7,054 nucleotides of DNA from Bacteroidota bacterium (lineage in GTDB: Bacteria > Bacteroidota > Rhodothermia > Rhodothermales > UBA10348). This document shows, one piece after another, positions 1 to 6,936 of this stretch; within the stretch, counting starts at the first letter, position 1, and each line of letters opens with the position of its first letter. The stretch is from positions 1 to 7,054 of the forward strand of contig JAQCDI010000135.1 in the NCBI GenBank assembly GCA_027620595.1, written 5' to 3'. The position numbers and the translations under genes are program-made. Below the pieces are notes generated by a model. The model saw only the letters and a list, made by a program, of their open reading frames with translations. It made no database searches and had not been told where the DNA came from.

Positions 1-2380
1 ACTCCCAATTCCGGGTCCCCAACTGGTAGAAGGCCGCCTGATCCACTTCGAAACGGAAGCCCATGCGGTTCAACGGGTCGGACACCCGGAGGGTGAGCGA
101 TCCGCGGTCTCCCAGGATGCGCTGGCGGATGGACAGGTTGGCCACCGAGAAAGAGGAGATCCGTCCCTGGGCCACGTCGATCGGGGCACGGTAGAAATAG
201 AAACCCTGCAGGTCGGTACCTTCGGCCACCTTGTAGCTGACGCTGGCGCGCGAGGACCAGGACACAGCGTCGTTGGCCAGGCTGGCATCCACATTCGTGG
301 CTTCCGTCACGATGCGGTAGGCATTGAAGCTGGAGAAACCACTGAGCTTGGTGCCCACGCGCAGCGAGCCGATGATCTCTGCGCCGTAGGAGGAGCTCGT
401 GTCGAAGTTGCGGAACGTGAGCGTCGAGATGCCGGTCTGCGGGTCGATCGTCTTGTAGCGCTCGATCTTGTCCACTGTGCGGCGGTAATAGGGAGCAATG
501 CTCAACGAGCCCTTGCGGCCGAACTGCTGGTAGGCCATTTCCACCGCGTGGATGTATTCGGGCTGGAGGTTCGGGTTGCCGACGTTCAGGTTCAGCGGGT
601 CGGTGAACGTCGTGAACGGATTCAGCTGGCTCGTACGCGGACGGCTGACGCGCTTCGAGTAACTCACCTTGACCTGTTTCTGCGCCGACAGGTTGTAGTT
701 CAGGAAAGCGCTCGGAAAGAGACTTGCATAGTCGTTGTCGAAGGACTCCGATGTCGTGCGAAGCTGGAACGTCGTTCGGGCCTGCTCGACACGCAGACCG
801 GCCTGTGCTTCGAACTTGCCGAGCTTGCGGCTCACGATACCGTATCCGGCCACGACATCCTCATCAAAGACGAACCGGTTGGTGAGCGAGGCGTCGGTCA
901 TCAGCAAACCGGCGGCCATGTCCAGCGTTTCGACGTCAAACCGGTTGTCCATCTGGCGCAGCGTTGCTTTGGCGCCTGCTTCCAGTTTCCAATCTCCAAG
1001 ACTGTGGATCCAGTCCATCTGACCATTCCACTGGGCATCGTGGTTGTCGAGTTCATTGACCGTCTGTTCGAGGAGCAGGTCGGCAGAAGCGCCATCCAGC
1101 TCCATCAATCGCTCGGTCAGATCATCGAGATTTGCGCCGTTCGAGACATTGTAGCGGAGTTCTCCGGTCACTTCCCGCCGGGAAGCTTCCACGATGCGGC
1201 GTCCCGAAAGGGACAGATCCAGGGAACGGCCGTCGGAGGTCTGCAAGCTTCGGCGGATGGAGCGGTCCACCGAATGACGATTCACGTCCAGCTCATTGTA
1301 GAAGTTGCTCGAGGCGTCATCCCCCTGGCGGGTGCTGAAGAGCCCGGACAGGGACACTTCGGAAATTTCCCCGGTCTTGATGTCCAGAGACGAATTCAGC
1401 AGATGGGACGTCGAGGACCGTGTGCCTTCGTTGTCCTGTTCGAAATAGGTTCGCGGATCGAGATAGCGGTTCTCGCGGAAATTGAACCCTTGGCTGTCGC
1501 GGTCATCGAGGGAGAAGCCGTAGTTGCTGAAGAACGTGAGTCGACCCCTCTGCATGGTCAGCGAGCCGCCCAGGTTCATGTCTCCTGAGGAGGCGCCGCT
1601 GGCCGTGACACTTCCGCTCTTGCCGATTTCCGTGTCCTTGCGCAGGAGGATGTTGATGGCGCCCGCCTGACCATCCGGGTCGTACCGTGCGGAGGGGTTG
1701 GGAATGACTTCAACCCGGTCCACTGATGAGGCAGGAATCTGCTGCAGGAAGGCTGCAAGGAAGTCTCCACGCAGCGGCGAGGGCTTTCCGTTGATCAGAA
1801 TGTTGATGTTCTGGTTGCCGCGCAAGGACACGTTCCCGTCCACGTCCACCTCGACCGATGGGATGTTCTGCAAAACGTCGGTAGCCGATCCGCCGGCGCT
1901 GGTGATCTGGTCCCGGGTGTTGTACACGGTGCGGTCAATCTCAAAGGCCACTTCCGCGCGCTCCGCCGTTACCTGGATGCCGTCCAGCACGGCCGCGTCC
2001 AAACGCAACCGGATGATTCCCAACTCGATGCGTGTCGTCGAGGGCGTGATGTCGAAGTTGTCCGATCGGAACGTCCGGAACCCGACGAAGCTGGCTTCGG
2101 CGAAGTAGGAGCCCGGAACCAGGCGGGGTATTTCAAAGCGGCCGGAGGCGTCCGTTACCGTGCCGGTGACGAGGCTGGAATCTGCGGCCGCCCGGATGGC
2201 AACGGTTGCGCTCACCAATGGCTGCCCGGCGTCTTCGTGCACGATACCGGCAACGGTGCGGACGTCGGAAGCCGGGGTCGGGTCAGCGGTCGGCCCCGTG
2301 GAGGCCTGCGCCCGGACATCAAGGGTAAAGGCGATCAGGAGGATCAACGAAGTCAAACAGAAACGGCGGACAGGGCGCAT
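1..2380 (-). CDS. TonB-dependent-receptor-like outer-membrane beta-barrel protein (C terminus beyond window)
   Basis: The frame is open from the ATG at 2380-2378 to the left edge, giving 793 residues with no stop. Residues 1 to about 26 look like a Sec signal peptide: an RR-containing start, a hydrophobic core SLILLIAFTL and a likely cut after VRA. Residues 41-128 form a carboxypeptidase-regulatory-like beta-sandwich (VAGIVHEDAGQPL, then GTVTDASGRFEIPRLVPGSY). IQVTAER at 135-141 is the strand that usually precedes the plug. The plug spans about 150-248, with DVLQNIPSVEVDVDGNVSLRG and later NPSARYDPDGQAGAINI. The rest is a beta-barrel rich in aromatic and polar strands, with the family signatures SYSKRVSRP (573-581) and NPNLQPEY (602-609). 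This matches the OMP_b-brl_2 type of Bacteroidota-group receptors, which are probably TonB-driven importers in the outer membrane. The substrate cannot be told, and no SusD-like partner lies on the visible side. A few tens of residues, including the last strands, are probably missing past the edge. The start is supported by the signal peptide that follows it; there is no Shine-Dalgarno match. Confidence 0.92.
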   Translation of the reverse strand, partial: MRPVRRFCLTSLILLIAFTLDVRAQASTGPTADPTPASDVRTVAGIVHEDAGQPLVSATVAIRAAADSSLVTGTVTDASGRFEIPRLVPGSYFAEASFVGFRTFRSDNFDITPSTTRIELGIIRLRLDAAVLDGIQVTAERAEVAFEIDRTVYNTRDQITSAGGSATDVLQNIPSVEVDVDGNVSLRGNQNINILINGKPSPLRGDFLAAFLQQIPASSVDRVEVIPNPSARYDPDGQAGAINILLRKDTEIGKSGSVTASGASSGDMNLGGSLTMQRGRLTFFSNYGFSLDDRDSQGFNFRENRYLDPRTYFEQDNEGTRSSTSHLLNSSLDIKTGEISEVSLSGLFSTRQGDDASSNFYNELDVNRHSVDRSIRRSLQTSDGRSLDLSLSGRRIVEASRREVTGELRYNVSNGANLDDLTERLMELDGASADLLLEQTVNELDNHDAQWNGQMDWIHSLGDWKLEAGAKATLRQMDNRFDVETLDMAAGLLMTDASLTNRFVFDEDVVAGYGIVSRKLGKFEAQAGLRVEQARTTFQLRTTSESFDNDYASLFPSAFLNYNLSAQKQVKVSYSKRVSRPRTSQLNPFTTFTDPLNLNVGNPNLQPEYIHAVEMAYQQFGRKGSLSIAPYYRRTVDKIERYKTIDPQTGISTLTFRNFDTSSSYGAEIIGSLRVGTKLSGFSSFNAYRIVTEATNVDASLANDAVSWSSRASVSYKVAEGTDLQGFYFYRAPIDVAQGRISSFSVANLSIRQRILGDRGSLTLRVSDPLNRMGFRFEVDQAAFYQLGTRNWE

Positions 2381-2442
2381 TGGGATTCCAGGTAGGGAGT
2401 GGTGCAATCGACGCTCCTACGATGGCCCGGACCCATGCACGG

Positions 2443-4398
2443 TTACATTTTGGCCGCGTGAATAATTGACCAAGCAATGTCGCGTAACTTGAAGTGAGCC
2501 AATGAATTACGCGACCAATACCGTTCGTTGAACGGATTGTGCTTGGCCCCTCTTGGTTCAAGCGGAAGGCGCGGGGGAGTCAAAGTGCTCCCGCACCAGT
2601 CGCGCGGCGTAGGGGCCGACTTCCCGCGCCAGATCGGCTTCCGAAGCTTCCCGCACCCGCTTGAGCGAGCCGAAGGCTTGCGGCTGGTGGCCGGTCCGAT
2701 GCCCTCGATCTCCTCCAGCTCCGTGTGCAACGTGTTCTTCTTGCGCTGCTTGCGCTGGAAGGTCACGGCAAAGCGGTGCGCCTCATTCCTGGCGCGCTGC
2801 AGCAGCTGCAGGGAGGCGCTGTCCTTGGCGATGAAGACCGAGTCCGTGTCGCCCGGAAAAAAGACTTCCTCGAGCCGCTTGGCCAGACCTACCATGGGGA
2901 ATTTGCCATAGGCCTCCACCTCGGAAAGGGCCAGGACCGCACTCGAGAGCTGTCCCTTGCCTCCGTCAATGACCACCAGGTCCGGCCAGGGACCGTTCTC
3001 CTCGACCACTTTGCCGTATCGACGCCCCACCACTTCCCGCATGGATTGGAAGTCGTCGCTTCGGCCGTCTCCGACCGTGCGGACCTTGAACGTGCGGTAT
3101 TCACTTTTCTTCGGTTGGCCGTCCACGAACACCACGCAGGAAGCCACCACGTCGGTGCCACCCAGGTGGGAGATGTCGAAACACTCGATGCGTCGCGGCA
3201 GGCGAGGCAGGGACAGGTCTTTCTGCAATTTCTCGACGGCATGCGGCACCCGGCCTTCGTTCTGCTTCTGCTTCTGGATCAGGTGTTCGCTCAGCATCAG
3301 GTCCGCATTCTTTTCCACGATGCCTATCAGGCCCGCCTTGTCCCCGCGCTGCGGGACATGCAGCGTAACGGCGTGCCCTGCCTTTTCGCGCAGGAATTCC
3401 CGGATCAGATCCGGATCGGAGCACTCCACCGACATCAGCACCTCTTGCGGGAAGAACGTCGACTCCGTGTAGTAGCCTTCCAGGACCGCCTGCATGAGCT
3501 CGGTGTCCGGCGTTTCCTCGATCCGGCCCAGGTAGAGATGCCTGCGACCCACGATCTTGCCGTCGCGCATCTGGAAAATGGCCCCACAGGCCGTGTTGGC
3601 CTCCCGGTCGATGGAGAGCGCAAACAGGTCCCGGTCGGCCATGTCTCCGCTCACGACCTTCTGCCGCTCGGCATATTTCTCCAGGGCGGCAATCTGATCC
3701 CGGAGCTTGGCGGCCTCCTCGAAATCCATGGCCTCGGCCACGCGCTGCATTTCATCCTTCAGGAGCCGGATGAGCCCTTCCGTCTTGCCGCTCAGCAGCT
3801 GCTCGACCTGTTTGATGGTCGAACCGTAATCCGCAGCCGACTGGTACCCCACACACGGGGCGTCGCACTTCTTGATATGGTACTGCAGGCACACCTCGAA
3901 CTTCCCGGCCGCGATGGGTTCGGGGGCGAGCCGCAGGGAGCAGGTCCGTAGCCGGAAGATCGAGCGGATGGTCTCGAGCATGAGGTTCATGCTGCGTACA
4001 TCCGTATACGGTCCGAAGTACTTCGAGCCGTCCTTGCGCGGCCGTCGGGTGGGAAAGACCCGCGGGAAGTGCTCGTTCTTGATGCAGATGAACGGGTAGG
4101 TCTTGTCGTCCCGCAGCAGGATGTTGTAGCGAGGCTTGAGGCTCTTGATCAGGTTGTTCTCGAGCAGCAGCGCCTCGACCTCGGTGTCCGTCACGATCAC
4201 TTCCACGTCGTGGACCTTGGCCACCATGATCTGCAACCGTCCGTCCAGATTCCGGCTCGACTGGAAATACGAGTTGACCCGGGAGCGCAGGTTCTTGGCC
4301 TTGCCCACATAGAGCACCTTTCCCGCGGCATCCTTGTGCTGGTACACACCGGGGCGCTTCGGAATGCGGGACAGCTTTTCTGCCAGTTCGGGACGCAT
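2443..4398 (-). CDS. uvrC: UvrABC excinuclease subunit C, frameshifted near its C terminus
   Basis: UvrC makes both incisions beside a lesion in nucleotide excision repair, after recruitment by UvrB. The 651-residue frame shows an N-terminal GIY-YIG nuclease for the 3' cut (GVY 17-19, LYVG with Y30, E80, N92). Four cysteines at 153, 170, 178 and 182 match the UvrC iron-sulfur cluster. A UVR motif that contacts UvrB lies at about 207-242. An RNase H-like nuclease for the 5' cut carries the expected acid/His set: D408 in CFDIS, D448/D449 in DDF, D478 in VIDGGKGQ and H541 in EAHRF. Residues 561-574 (LEEIEGIGPATSRK) begin the C-terminal helix-hairpin-helix domain. From residue 575 onward the tail (PSARSSGCGK and on) is unlike UvrC. 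The proper sequence continues in the -1 frame to a TGA at 2558-2560, so an intact protein would be about 616 residues. Both nuclease domains are present, but the DNA-binding (HhH)2 domain is lost if the frameshift is real. The gene is divergent from nth, 99 bp away. Confidence 0.95.
   Translation of the reverse strand: MRPELAEKLSRIPKRPGVYQHKDAAGKVLYVGKAKNLRSRVNSYFQSSRNLDGRLQIMVAKVHDVEVIVTDTEVEALLLENNLIKSLKPRYNILLRDDKTYPFICIKNEHFPRVFPTRRPRKDGSKYFGPYTDVRSMNLMLETIRSIFRLRTCSLRLAPEPIAAGKFEVCLQYHIKKCDAPCVGYQSAADYGSTIKQVEQLLSGKTEGLIRLLKDEMQRVAEAMDFEEAAKLRDQIAALEKYAERQKVVSGDMADRDLFALSIDREANTACGAIFQMRDGKIVGRRHLYLGRIEETPDTELMQAVLEGYYTESTFFPQEVLMSVECSDPDLIREFLREKAGHAVTLHVPQRGDKAGLIGIVEKNADLMLSEHLIQKQKQNEGRVPHAVEKLQKDLSLPRLPRRIECFDISHLGGTDVVASCVVFVDGQPKKSEYRTFKVRTVGDGRSDDFQSMREVVGRRYGKVVEENGPWPDLVVIDGGKGQLSSAVLALSEVEAYGKFPMVGLAKRLEEVFFPGDTDSVFIAKDSASLQLLQRARNEAHRFAVTFQRKQRKKNTLHTELEEIEGIGPATSRKPSARSSGCGKLRKPIWRGKSAPTPRDWCGSTLTPPRLPLEPRGAKHNPFNERYWSRNSLAHFKLRDIAWSIIHAAKM
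2480..2514. repeat. 8-bp perfect inverted repeat between uvrC and the receptor gene
   Basis: TCGCGTAA at 2480-2487 and TTACGCGA at 2507-2514 are perfect inverted arms separated by 19 bases. One mismatch and two weaker pairs would extend the stem inward to 11 positions. It lies downstream of the ancestral uvrC stop (2558) and 98 bp upstream of the receptor start (2380), in the most AT-rich part of this gap. It could be an operator for the receptor gene or a weak uvrC terminator. No T-run follows on the minus strand, which argues against a classical intrinsic terminator. In the frameshifted reading it falls inside the abnormal uvrC tail, which supports this stretch being originally non-coding. 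Confidence 0.5.
2558..2680 (-). pseudogene. uvrC: Out-of-frame remnant of the UvrC C-terminal helix-hairpin-helix domain
   Basis: Read in the -1 frame relative to the main uvrC frame, from about 2680 down, this stretch encodes QAFGSLKRVREASEADLARE followed by VGPYAARLVREHFDSPAPSA and a TGA at 2558-2560. That is a normal second half of the UvrC (HhH)2 domain, with the FGSLKRVREAS hairpin and the final helix ending in REHF. E. coli UvrC has nine residues between GVGP and the MGG that matches FGS here. In this gene the corresponding gap is 17 bases instead of 27, so exactly 10 bases appear to be missing near 2677-2680. Translation of the main frame would not produce this segment. The frame change is certain in the given sequence; whether it is biological or a sequencing/assembly error cannot be told here. 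Confidence 0.88.
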
Positions 4399-4497
4399 GC
4401 GGACAGGGAGGTTCGGGTGGCGAACCGATGTACCGACCGCGGAACCGAAGGTTCAGGCCGCGGGTCCCTTGACGATATCCATCCTGACGCTGCGCCG
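4399..4497. promoter_or_regulatory. Divergent uvrC/nth intergenic region with GGTTC/GAACC half-site cluster
   Basis: This 99-bp gap must hold the start signals for both repair genes. It contains GGTTCG (4410-4415) and CGAACC (4421-4426) as a 6-bp perfect inverted pair with a 5-base spacer. It also contains GAACC (4442-4446) and GGTTC (4450-4454) as a 5-bp inverted pair with a 3-base spacer. The two GAACC copies are 20 bp apart, close to two helical turns. Such an arrangement could bind a regulator from one face of the DNA and act on both genes; this is inference. A TTGACG at 4469-4474 resembles a -35 box, but no matching -10 fits before the nth start. Neither gene has a recognisable Shine-Dalgarno sequence. 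Confidence 0.45.
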
Positions 4498-5133
4498 ATG
4501 ACCTCCGACCCCCGCATTGCCCGCATCCTTGCCCTGCTTCATGAGCAGTATCCCGATGCTGATTGCGCCCTGAATCATCGCAACGCGCATGAACTGCTGT
4601 TTGCCACCATCATGTCGGCGCAGACGACGGATGTGAACGTCAACGAGGTCACGGAAACCCTGTTCAAGACCTATCCCACCGTACAGGCCTTTGCGGATGC
4701 CGACCTGGAGACGTTCATGGAGGAAATCCGCTCGACCGGATTCTTCCGCAACAAGGCGAAGAACGTGATTGGGGCGGCCAACATGATCGTCGACGAACAC
4801 AATGGCGAGGTGCCGCAGACCATGGATGAGCTGGTCCAGCTGCCAGGCGTGGCGCGCAAGACGGCCAATGTGGTCCTGGGGACCTGGTTCGGAAAGGCGG
4901 AGGGGTTCGTCGTGGACACGCACGTCAAACGCTTGGCCTATCGCCTCGGACTGACCGAGGAAACCGATCCGGTCAAGGTGGAGCAGGATCTCATGGCCGT
5001 CATTCCTCAACAGGAATGGATCTTTGCCGGCCACGCCATCATCCTGCACGGCCGGGCCATCTGTGACGCCAAGAAGCCGCTTTGCGACGATTGTCCGCTG
5101 CGTCCGGACTGTCCCCGTTGCGGTGTGGCCTGA
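4498..5133 (+). CDS. nth: Endonuclease III (DNA N-glycosylase/AP lyase)
   Basis: This bifunctional base-excision-repair enzyme removes oxidised pyrimidines and cuts the abasic site by beta-elimination. The 211-residue product equals the length of E. coli Nth. An N-terminal helical part contains LLFATIMSAQTTDVNVN (33-49). The helix-hairpin-helix LPGVARKTANVVL (115-127) carries the catalytic lysine K121. VDTHV supplies the catalytic aspartate D140. The [4Fe-4S] loop has cysteines 189, 196, 199 and 205 in the standard C-X6-C-X2-C-X5-C spacing. All key residues are present, so the enzyme should be active. The frame is open upstream to at least 4069, but that part lies antisense to uvrC. The ATG at 4498 is chosen because it gives the family length and the usual N terminus. 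The gene is divergent from uvrC and convergent with asnB, 36 bp away. The tail CPRCGVA adds one extra cysteine (C208) after the cluster. Confidence 0.96.
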   Translation: MTSDPRIARILALLHEQYPDADCALNHRNAHELLFATIMSAQTTDVNVNEVTETLFKTYPTVQAFADADLETFMEEIRSTGFFRNKAKNVIGAANMIVDEHNGEVPQTMDELVQLPGVARKTANVVLGTWFGKAEGFVVDTHVKRLAYRLGLTEETDPVKVEQDLMAVIPQQEWIFAGHAIILHGRAICDAKKPLCDDCPLRPDCPRCGVA

Positions 5134-5159
5134 GGCGGACGTCCGAAAGACGGTTCGCC
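5134..5159. terminator. Hairpin between convergent nth and asnB
   Basis: Directly after the nth stop, GGCGGAC-GTC (5134-5143) can pair with GAC-GTTCGCC (5149-5159) around a CGAAA loop at 5144-5148. This gives about ten pairs, with one G·T pair and one bulged G at 5152. The position in a 36-bp gap between convergent genes, and the GC-rich stem, suit a bidirectional terminator. No good T-run follows on either strand, so it may work poorly as an intrinsic terminator or need Rho. Its right arm overlaps the 15-bp repeat at 5149-5163. Confidence 0.5.
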
Positions 5160-5163
5160 CGTA
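5149..5163 (+). repeat. 15-bp repeat, copy 1 (downstream of nth)
   Basis: GACGGTTCGCCCGTA here is the exact reverse complement of 6937-6951. In the direction of transcription of the preceding gene it lies 15 bases after the nth stop codon. It contains a small self-complementary core, ACGG and CCGT around a TTCGC loop. It overlaps the right arm of the hairpin between nth and asnB. Confidence 0.7.
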
Positions 5164-5169
5164 CACTTC

Positions 5170-6834
5170 TCAGTAGGCGTCCGTATGGACCCCTTTCACG
5201 GCACGGCCCGACGGATCGGCCATGGAGGCAAACGATGCATCCCAGGCCAGGGCCTCCGGGGTGCTGCAGGCCACCGATTTGCCGCCCACGACACATCGCG
5301 CCGCGCTCTCCGAGGGGAAGAGCTCCTCGAAGATCGAGCGGTAGTAGTAGCCTTCCTTCGTGTCGGGCGTGTTGACCGGGAAGCGGAAAGCAGCGCGTTC
5401 CATGTCCAGATCGGTAACCCGTTCGGCCGCATGGGCTTTCAAGTGATCGATCCATCCATATCCAACGCCGTCGGAGAACTGCTCCTTCTGCCGCTTGATG
5501 ATGGCTTCGGGCAGCAGGTCGGCAAACGCATCGCGCAGGATCTGCTTCTCGAGCATGCCGGGGCGGATCGTCTTGGCCTCGGGATCGAGGTGCATGGCCG
5601 CGTCCAGGAACGCCAGATCCAGGAACGGCACGCGGGCCTCGATGCCCCAGGCCGCCATGCTCTTGTTGGCGCGCAGGCAGTCGAAGAGGTGCAGGCGGCT
5701 GATCTTGCGGACCGTTTCCTCATGGAATTCCCGGGCATTGGGCGCCTTGTGGAAATACAGGTAGCCGCCGAAGATCTCGTCCGAGCCTTCCCCCGAGAGG
5801 ACCATCTTGATGCCCATGGCCTTGATGCGGCGGGCCATGAGGAACATGGGGGTCGAGGCGCGGATCGTGGTCACATCGTAGGTCTCGATGTGATGGATCA
5901 CGTCGCGCAGGGCGTCGATGCCCTCCCGCACCGTGAACGTGAATCCATGGTGGACGGTGCCGATGTGGTCGGCCACGGCGCGGGCGGCGGCCAGGTCGGG
6001 GCTGCCCTCGAGGCCGATGGCAAACGAGTGGAGGCGGGGCCACCAAGCCTTGGACTGGTCCCCGTCGTCCACACGGGATTCGGCAAACTGGGCGGCCAGT
6101 GCGGCAATTACAGACGAGTCGAGCCCTCCCGAGAGCAGCACGCCGTAGGGCACGTCGCCCATCAGCTGGCGATGCACCGCGTCGGAGAGCGCCTTGCGCA
6201 CGAGTGTCGGGTCGGATGGACCGTTTTGGACGGCTTCAAACGTGTCCCAGTCCCATCCGGCCCATTTCTGCGGCTCGCGGCCCGTGTTGCTGTCGAGCAC
6301 GTGACCGGGCAAGAACTCCTGGAACCGGTTGCAGACGCCTTCGAGGGCCTTCAATTCGGAGGCCACCATCAGGTGACCCTCGGCATCGTGCCCGTAGTAG
6401 AGGGGAATCACGCCTACCGGGTCCCGAACCACCAGGAAGCGCTCGGCCGACGAATCCCAGAGCACAAAGGCAAAAATGCCGTTGAGGCGCTTCAGTCCAT
6501 CTATGCCTTCGGCTTCCAGGAGCGGAATGATGACCTCACAGTCCGAATCGGTCTGGAAGGCATATTCCGGGAAACGGGCCCGCAGTTCGCGGTGGTTGTA
6601 GATCTCGCCGTTGACGGCCAGGACGAAGCGCTTGTCGGGGCTGTACAGCGGCTGCGCGCCATGAAGCAGGTCCACGATGGCCAGGCGTTCGTGGGCCAAA
6701 ATGGCGTGCTCATCGAGGTGGATACCTGACCAGTCCGGACCGCGATGGCGCAGGCGACGGCTCATCTCGAGGGCCTGGTCGCGGAGCGATTCGGCGCCTG
6801 CGGGGATGTCGAGGATGGCAAGGATCGAGCACAT
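5170..6834 (-). CDS. asnB: Asparagine synthetase B (glutamine-hydrolysing)
   Basis: It makes asparagine from aspartate, glutamine and ATP in the cytoplasm. The 554-residue product has the same length as E. coli AsnB and aligns with it end to end from memory. The N-terminal glutaminase domain (class II, Ntn type) starts MCSI, so Cys2 becomes the catalytic N-terminal nucleophile once Met is removed. Other pocket residues are R50 in HERL, NGEIYNH at 75-81 and D98 in SDCE. The synthetase domain has the pyrophosphate loop SGGLDSS at 235-241, ETYDVTTIRASTPM at 317-330, SGEGSDE at 347-353 and EARVPFLD at 399-406. The C terminus includes KRQKEQFSDGVGYGWIDHLK and the final DPSGRAV (540-546). Every diagnostic motif is intact. 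The start is fixed by the required Met-Cys. It lies 115 bp downstream of kynU on the same strand, with no Shine-Dalgarno match, and ends convergently 36 bp from nth. Confidence 0.97.
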   Translation of the reverse strand: MCSILAILDIPAGAESLRDQALEMSRRLRHRGPDWSGIHLDEHAILAHERLAIVDLLHGAQPLYSPDKRFVLAVNGEIYNHRELRARFPEYAFQTDSDCEVIIPLLEAEGIDGLKRLNGIFAFVLWDSSAERFLVVRDPVGVIPLYYGHDAEGHLMVASELKALEGVCNRFQEFLPGHVLDSNTGREPQKWAGWDWDTFEAVQNGPSDPTLVRKALSDAVHRQLMGDVPYGVLLSGGLDSSVIAALAAQFAESRVDDGDQSKAWWPRLHSFAIGLEGSPDLAAARAVADHIGTVHHGFTFTVREGIDALRDVIHHIETYDVTTIRASTPMFLMARRIKAMGIKMVLSGEGSDEIFGGYLYFHKAPNAREFHEETVRKISRLHLFDCLRANKSMAAWGIEARVPFLDLAFLDAAMHLDPEAKTIRPGMLEKQILRDAFADLLPEAIIKRQKEQFSDGVGYGWIDHLKAHAAERVTDLDMERAAFRFPVNTPDTKEGYYYRSIFEELFPSESAARCVVGGKSVACSTPEALAWDASFASMADPSGRAVKGVHTDAY

Positions 6835-6884
6835 GGCGGTTGGGGCGATTGACAGGTGTCAGAAGTCCTGATACACATCATTGG

Positions 6885-6908
6885 CCGGCAGGACCCCAAT
6901 GCCGGTCC
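6885..6908 (-). promoter_or_regulatory. Two overlapping, mutually exclusive hairpins in the asnB leader region
   Basis: Between kynU and asnB, CCGGCA (6885-6890) and TGCCGG (6900-6905) form a perfect 6-bp stem with a 9-base loop. An outer G·T and a G-C pair extend it to eight. GGACC (6891-6895) and GGTCC (6904-6908) form a second 5-bp stem that shares bases with the first, so both cannot form together. The pair lies about 50-75 bases upstream of the asnB start. It could be the kynU terminator or a leader switch for asnB. No T-run or short leader peptide was identified, so a regulatory role is only a possibility. Confidence 0.35.
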
Positions 6909-6936
6909 GTGCAAAAGCGCTTCCAGACGAAATTTT

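Noticed and set aside
548..1588. 346-codon open frame on the plus strand
   Set aside because: Antisense shadow of the receptor gene, which is continuous on the minus strand and has clear plug and barrel motifs.
2443..2676. The unusual UvrC C-terminal tail as a new domain
   Set aside because: The tail is explained by a frame change, since the normal UvrC end is readable one frame over. It also runs through an apparently non-coding gap containing the inverted repeat.
2725..3951. 408-codon open frame on the plus strand
   Set aside because: Antisense shadow of uvrC, with no domain and no start signals.
4469..4474. TTGACG as the -35 box of an nth promoter
   Set aside because: A 16-18 bp spacer would put the -10 box against or past the ATG at 4498, and no TATAAT-like hexamer is there.
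4069..4497. N-terminal extension of nth
   Set aside because: The frame is open, but it runs antisense through the 5' end of uvrC and has no Nth-like sequence. Starting at 4498 gives the standard 211 residues.
4453..5166. 237-codon open frame on the minus strand opposite nth
   Set aside because: Antisense to a complete endonuclease III with all catalytic and cluster residues; its translation shows no family resemblance.
5185..6729. 514-codon open frame on the plus strand
   Set aside because: It is wholly antisense to asnB, whose motifs are all intact. The translation is low-complexity and His/Gly/Val-rich with no recognisable domain, as expected for the complement of GC-rich coding DNA.
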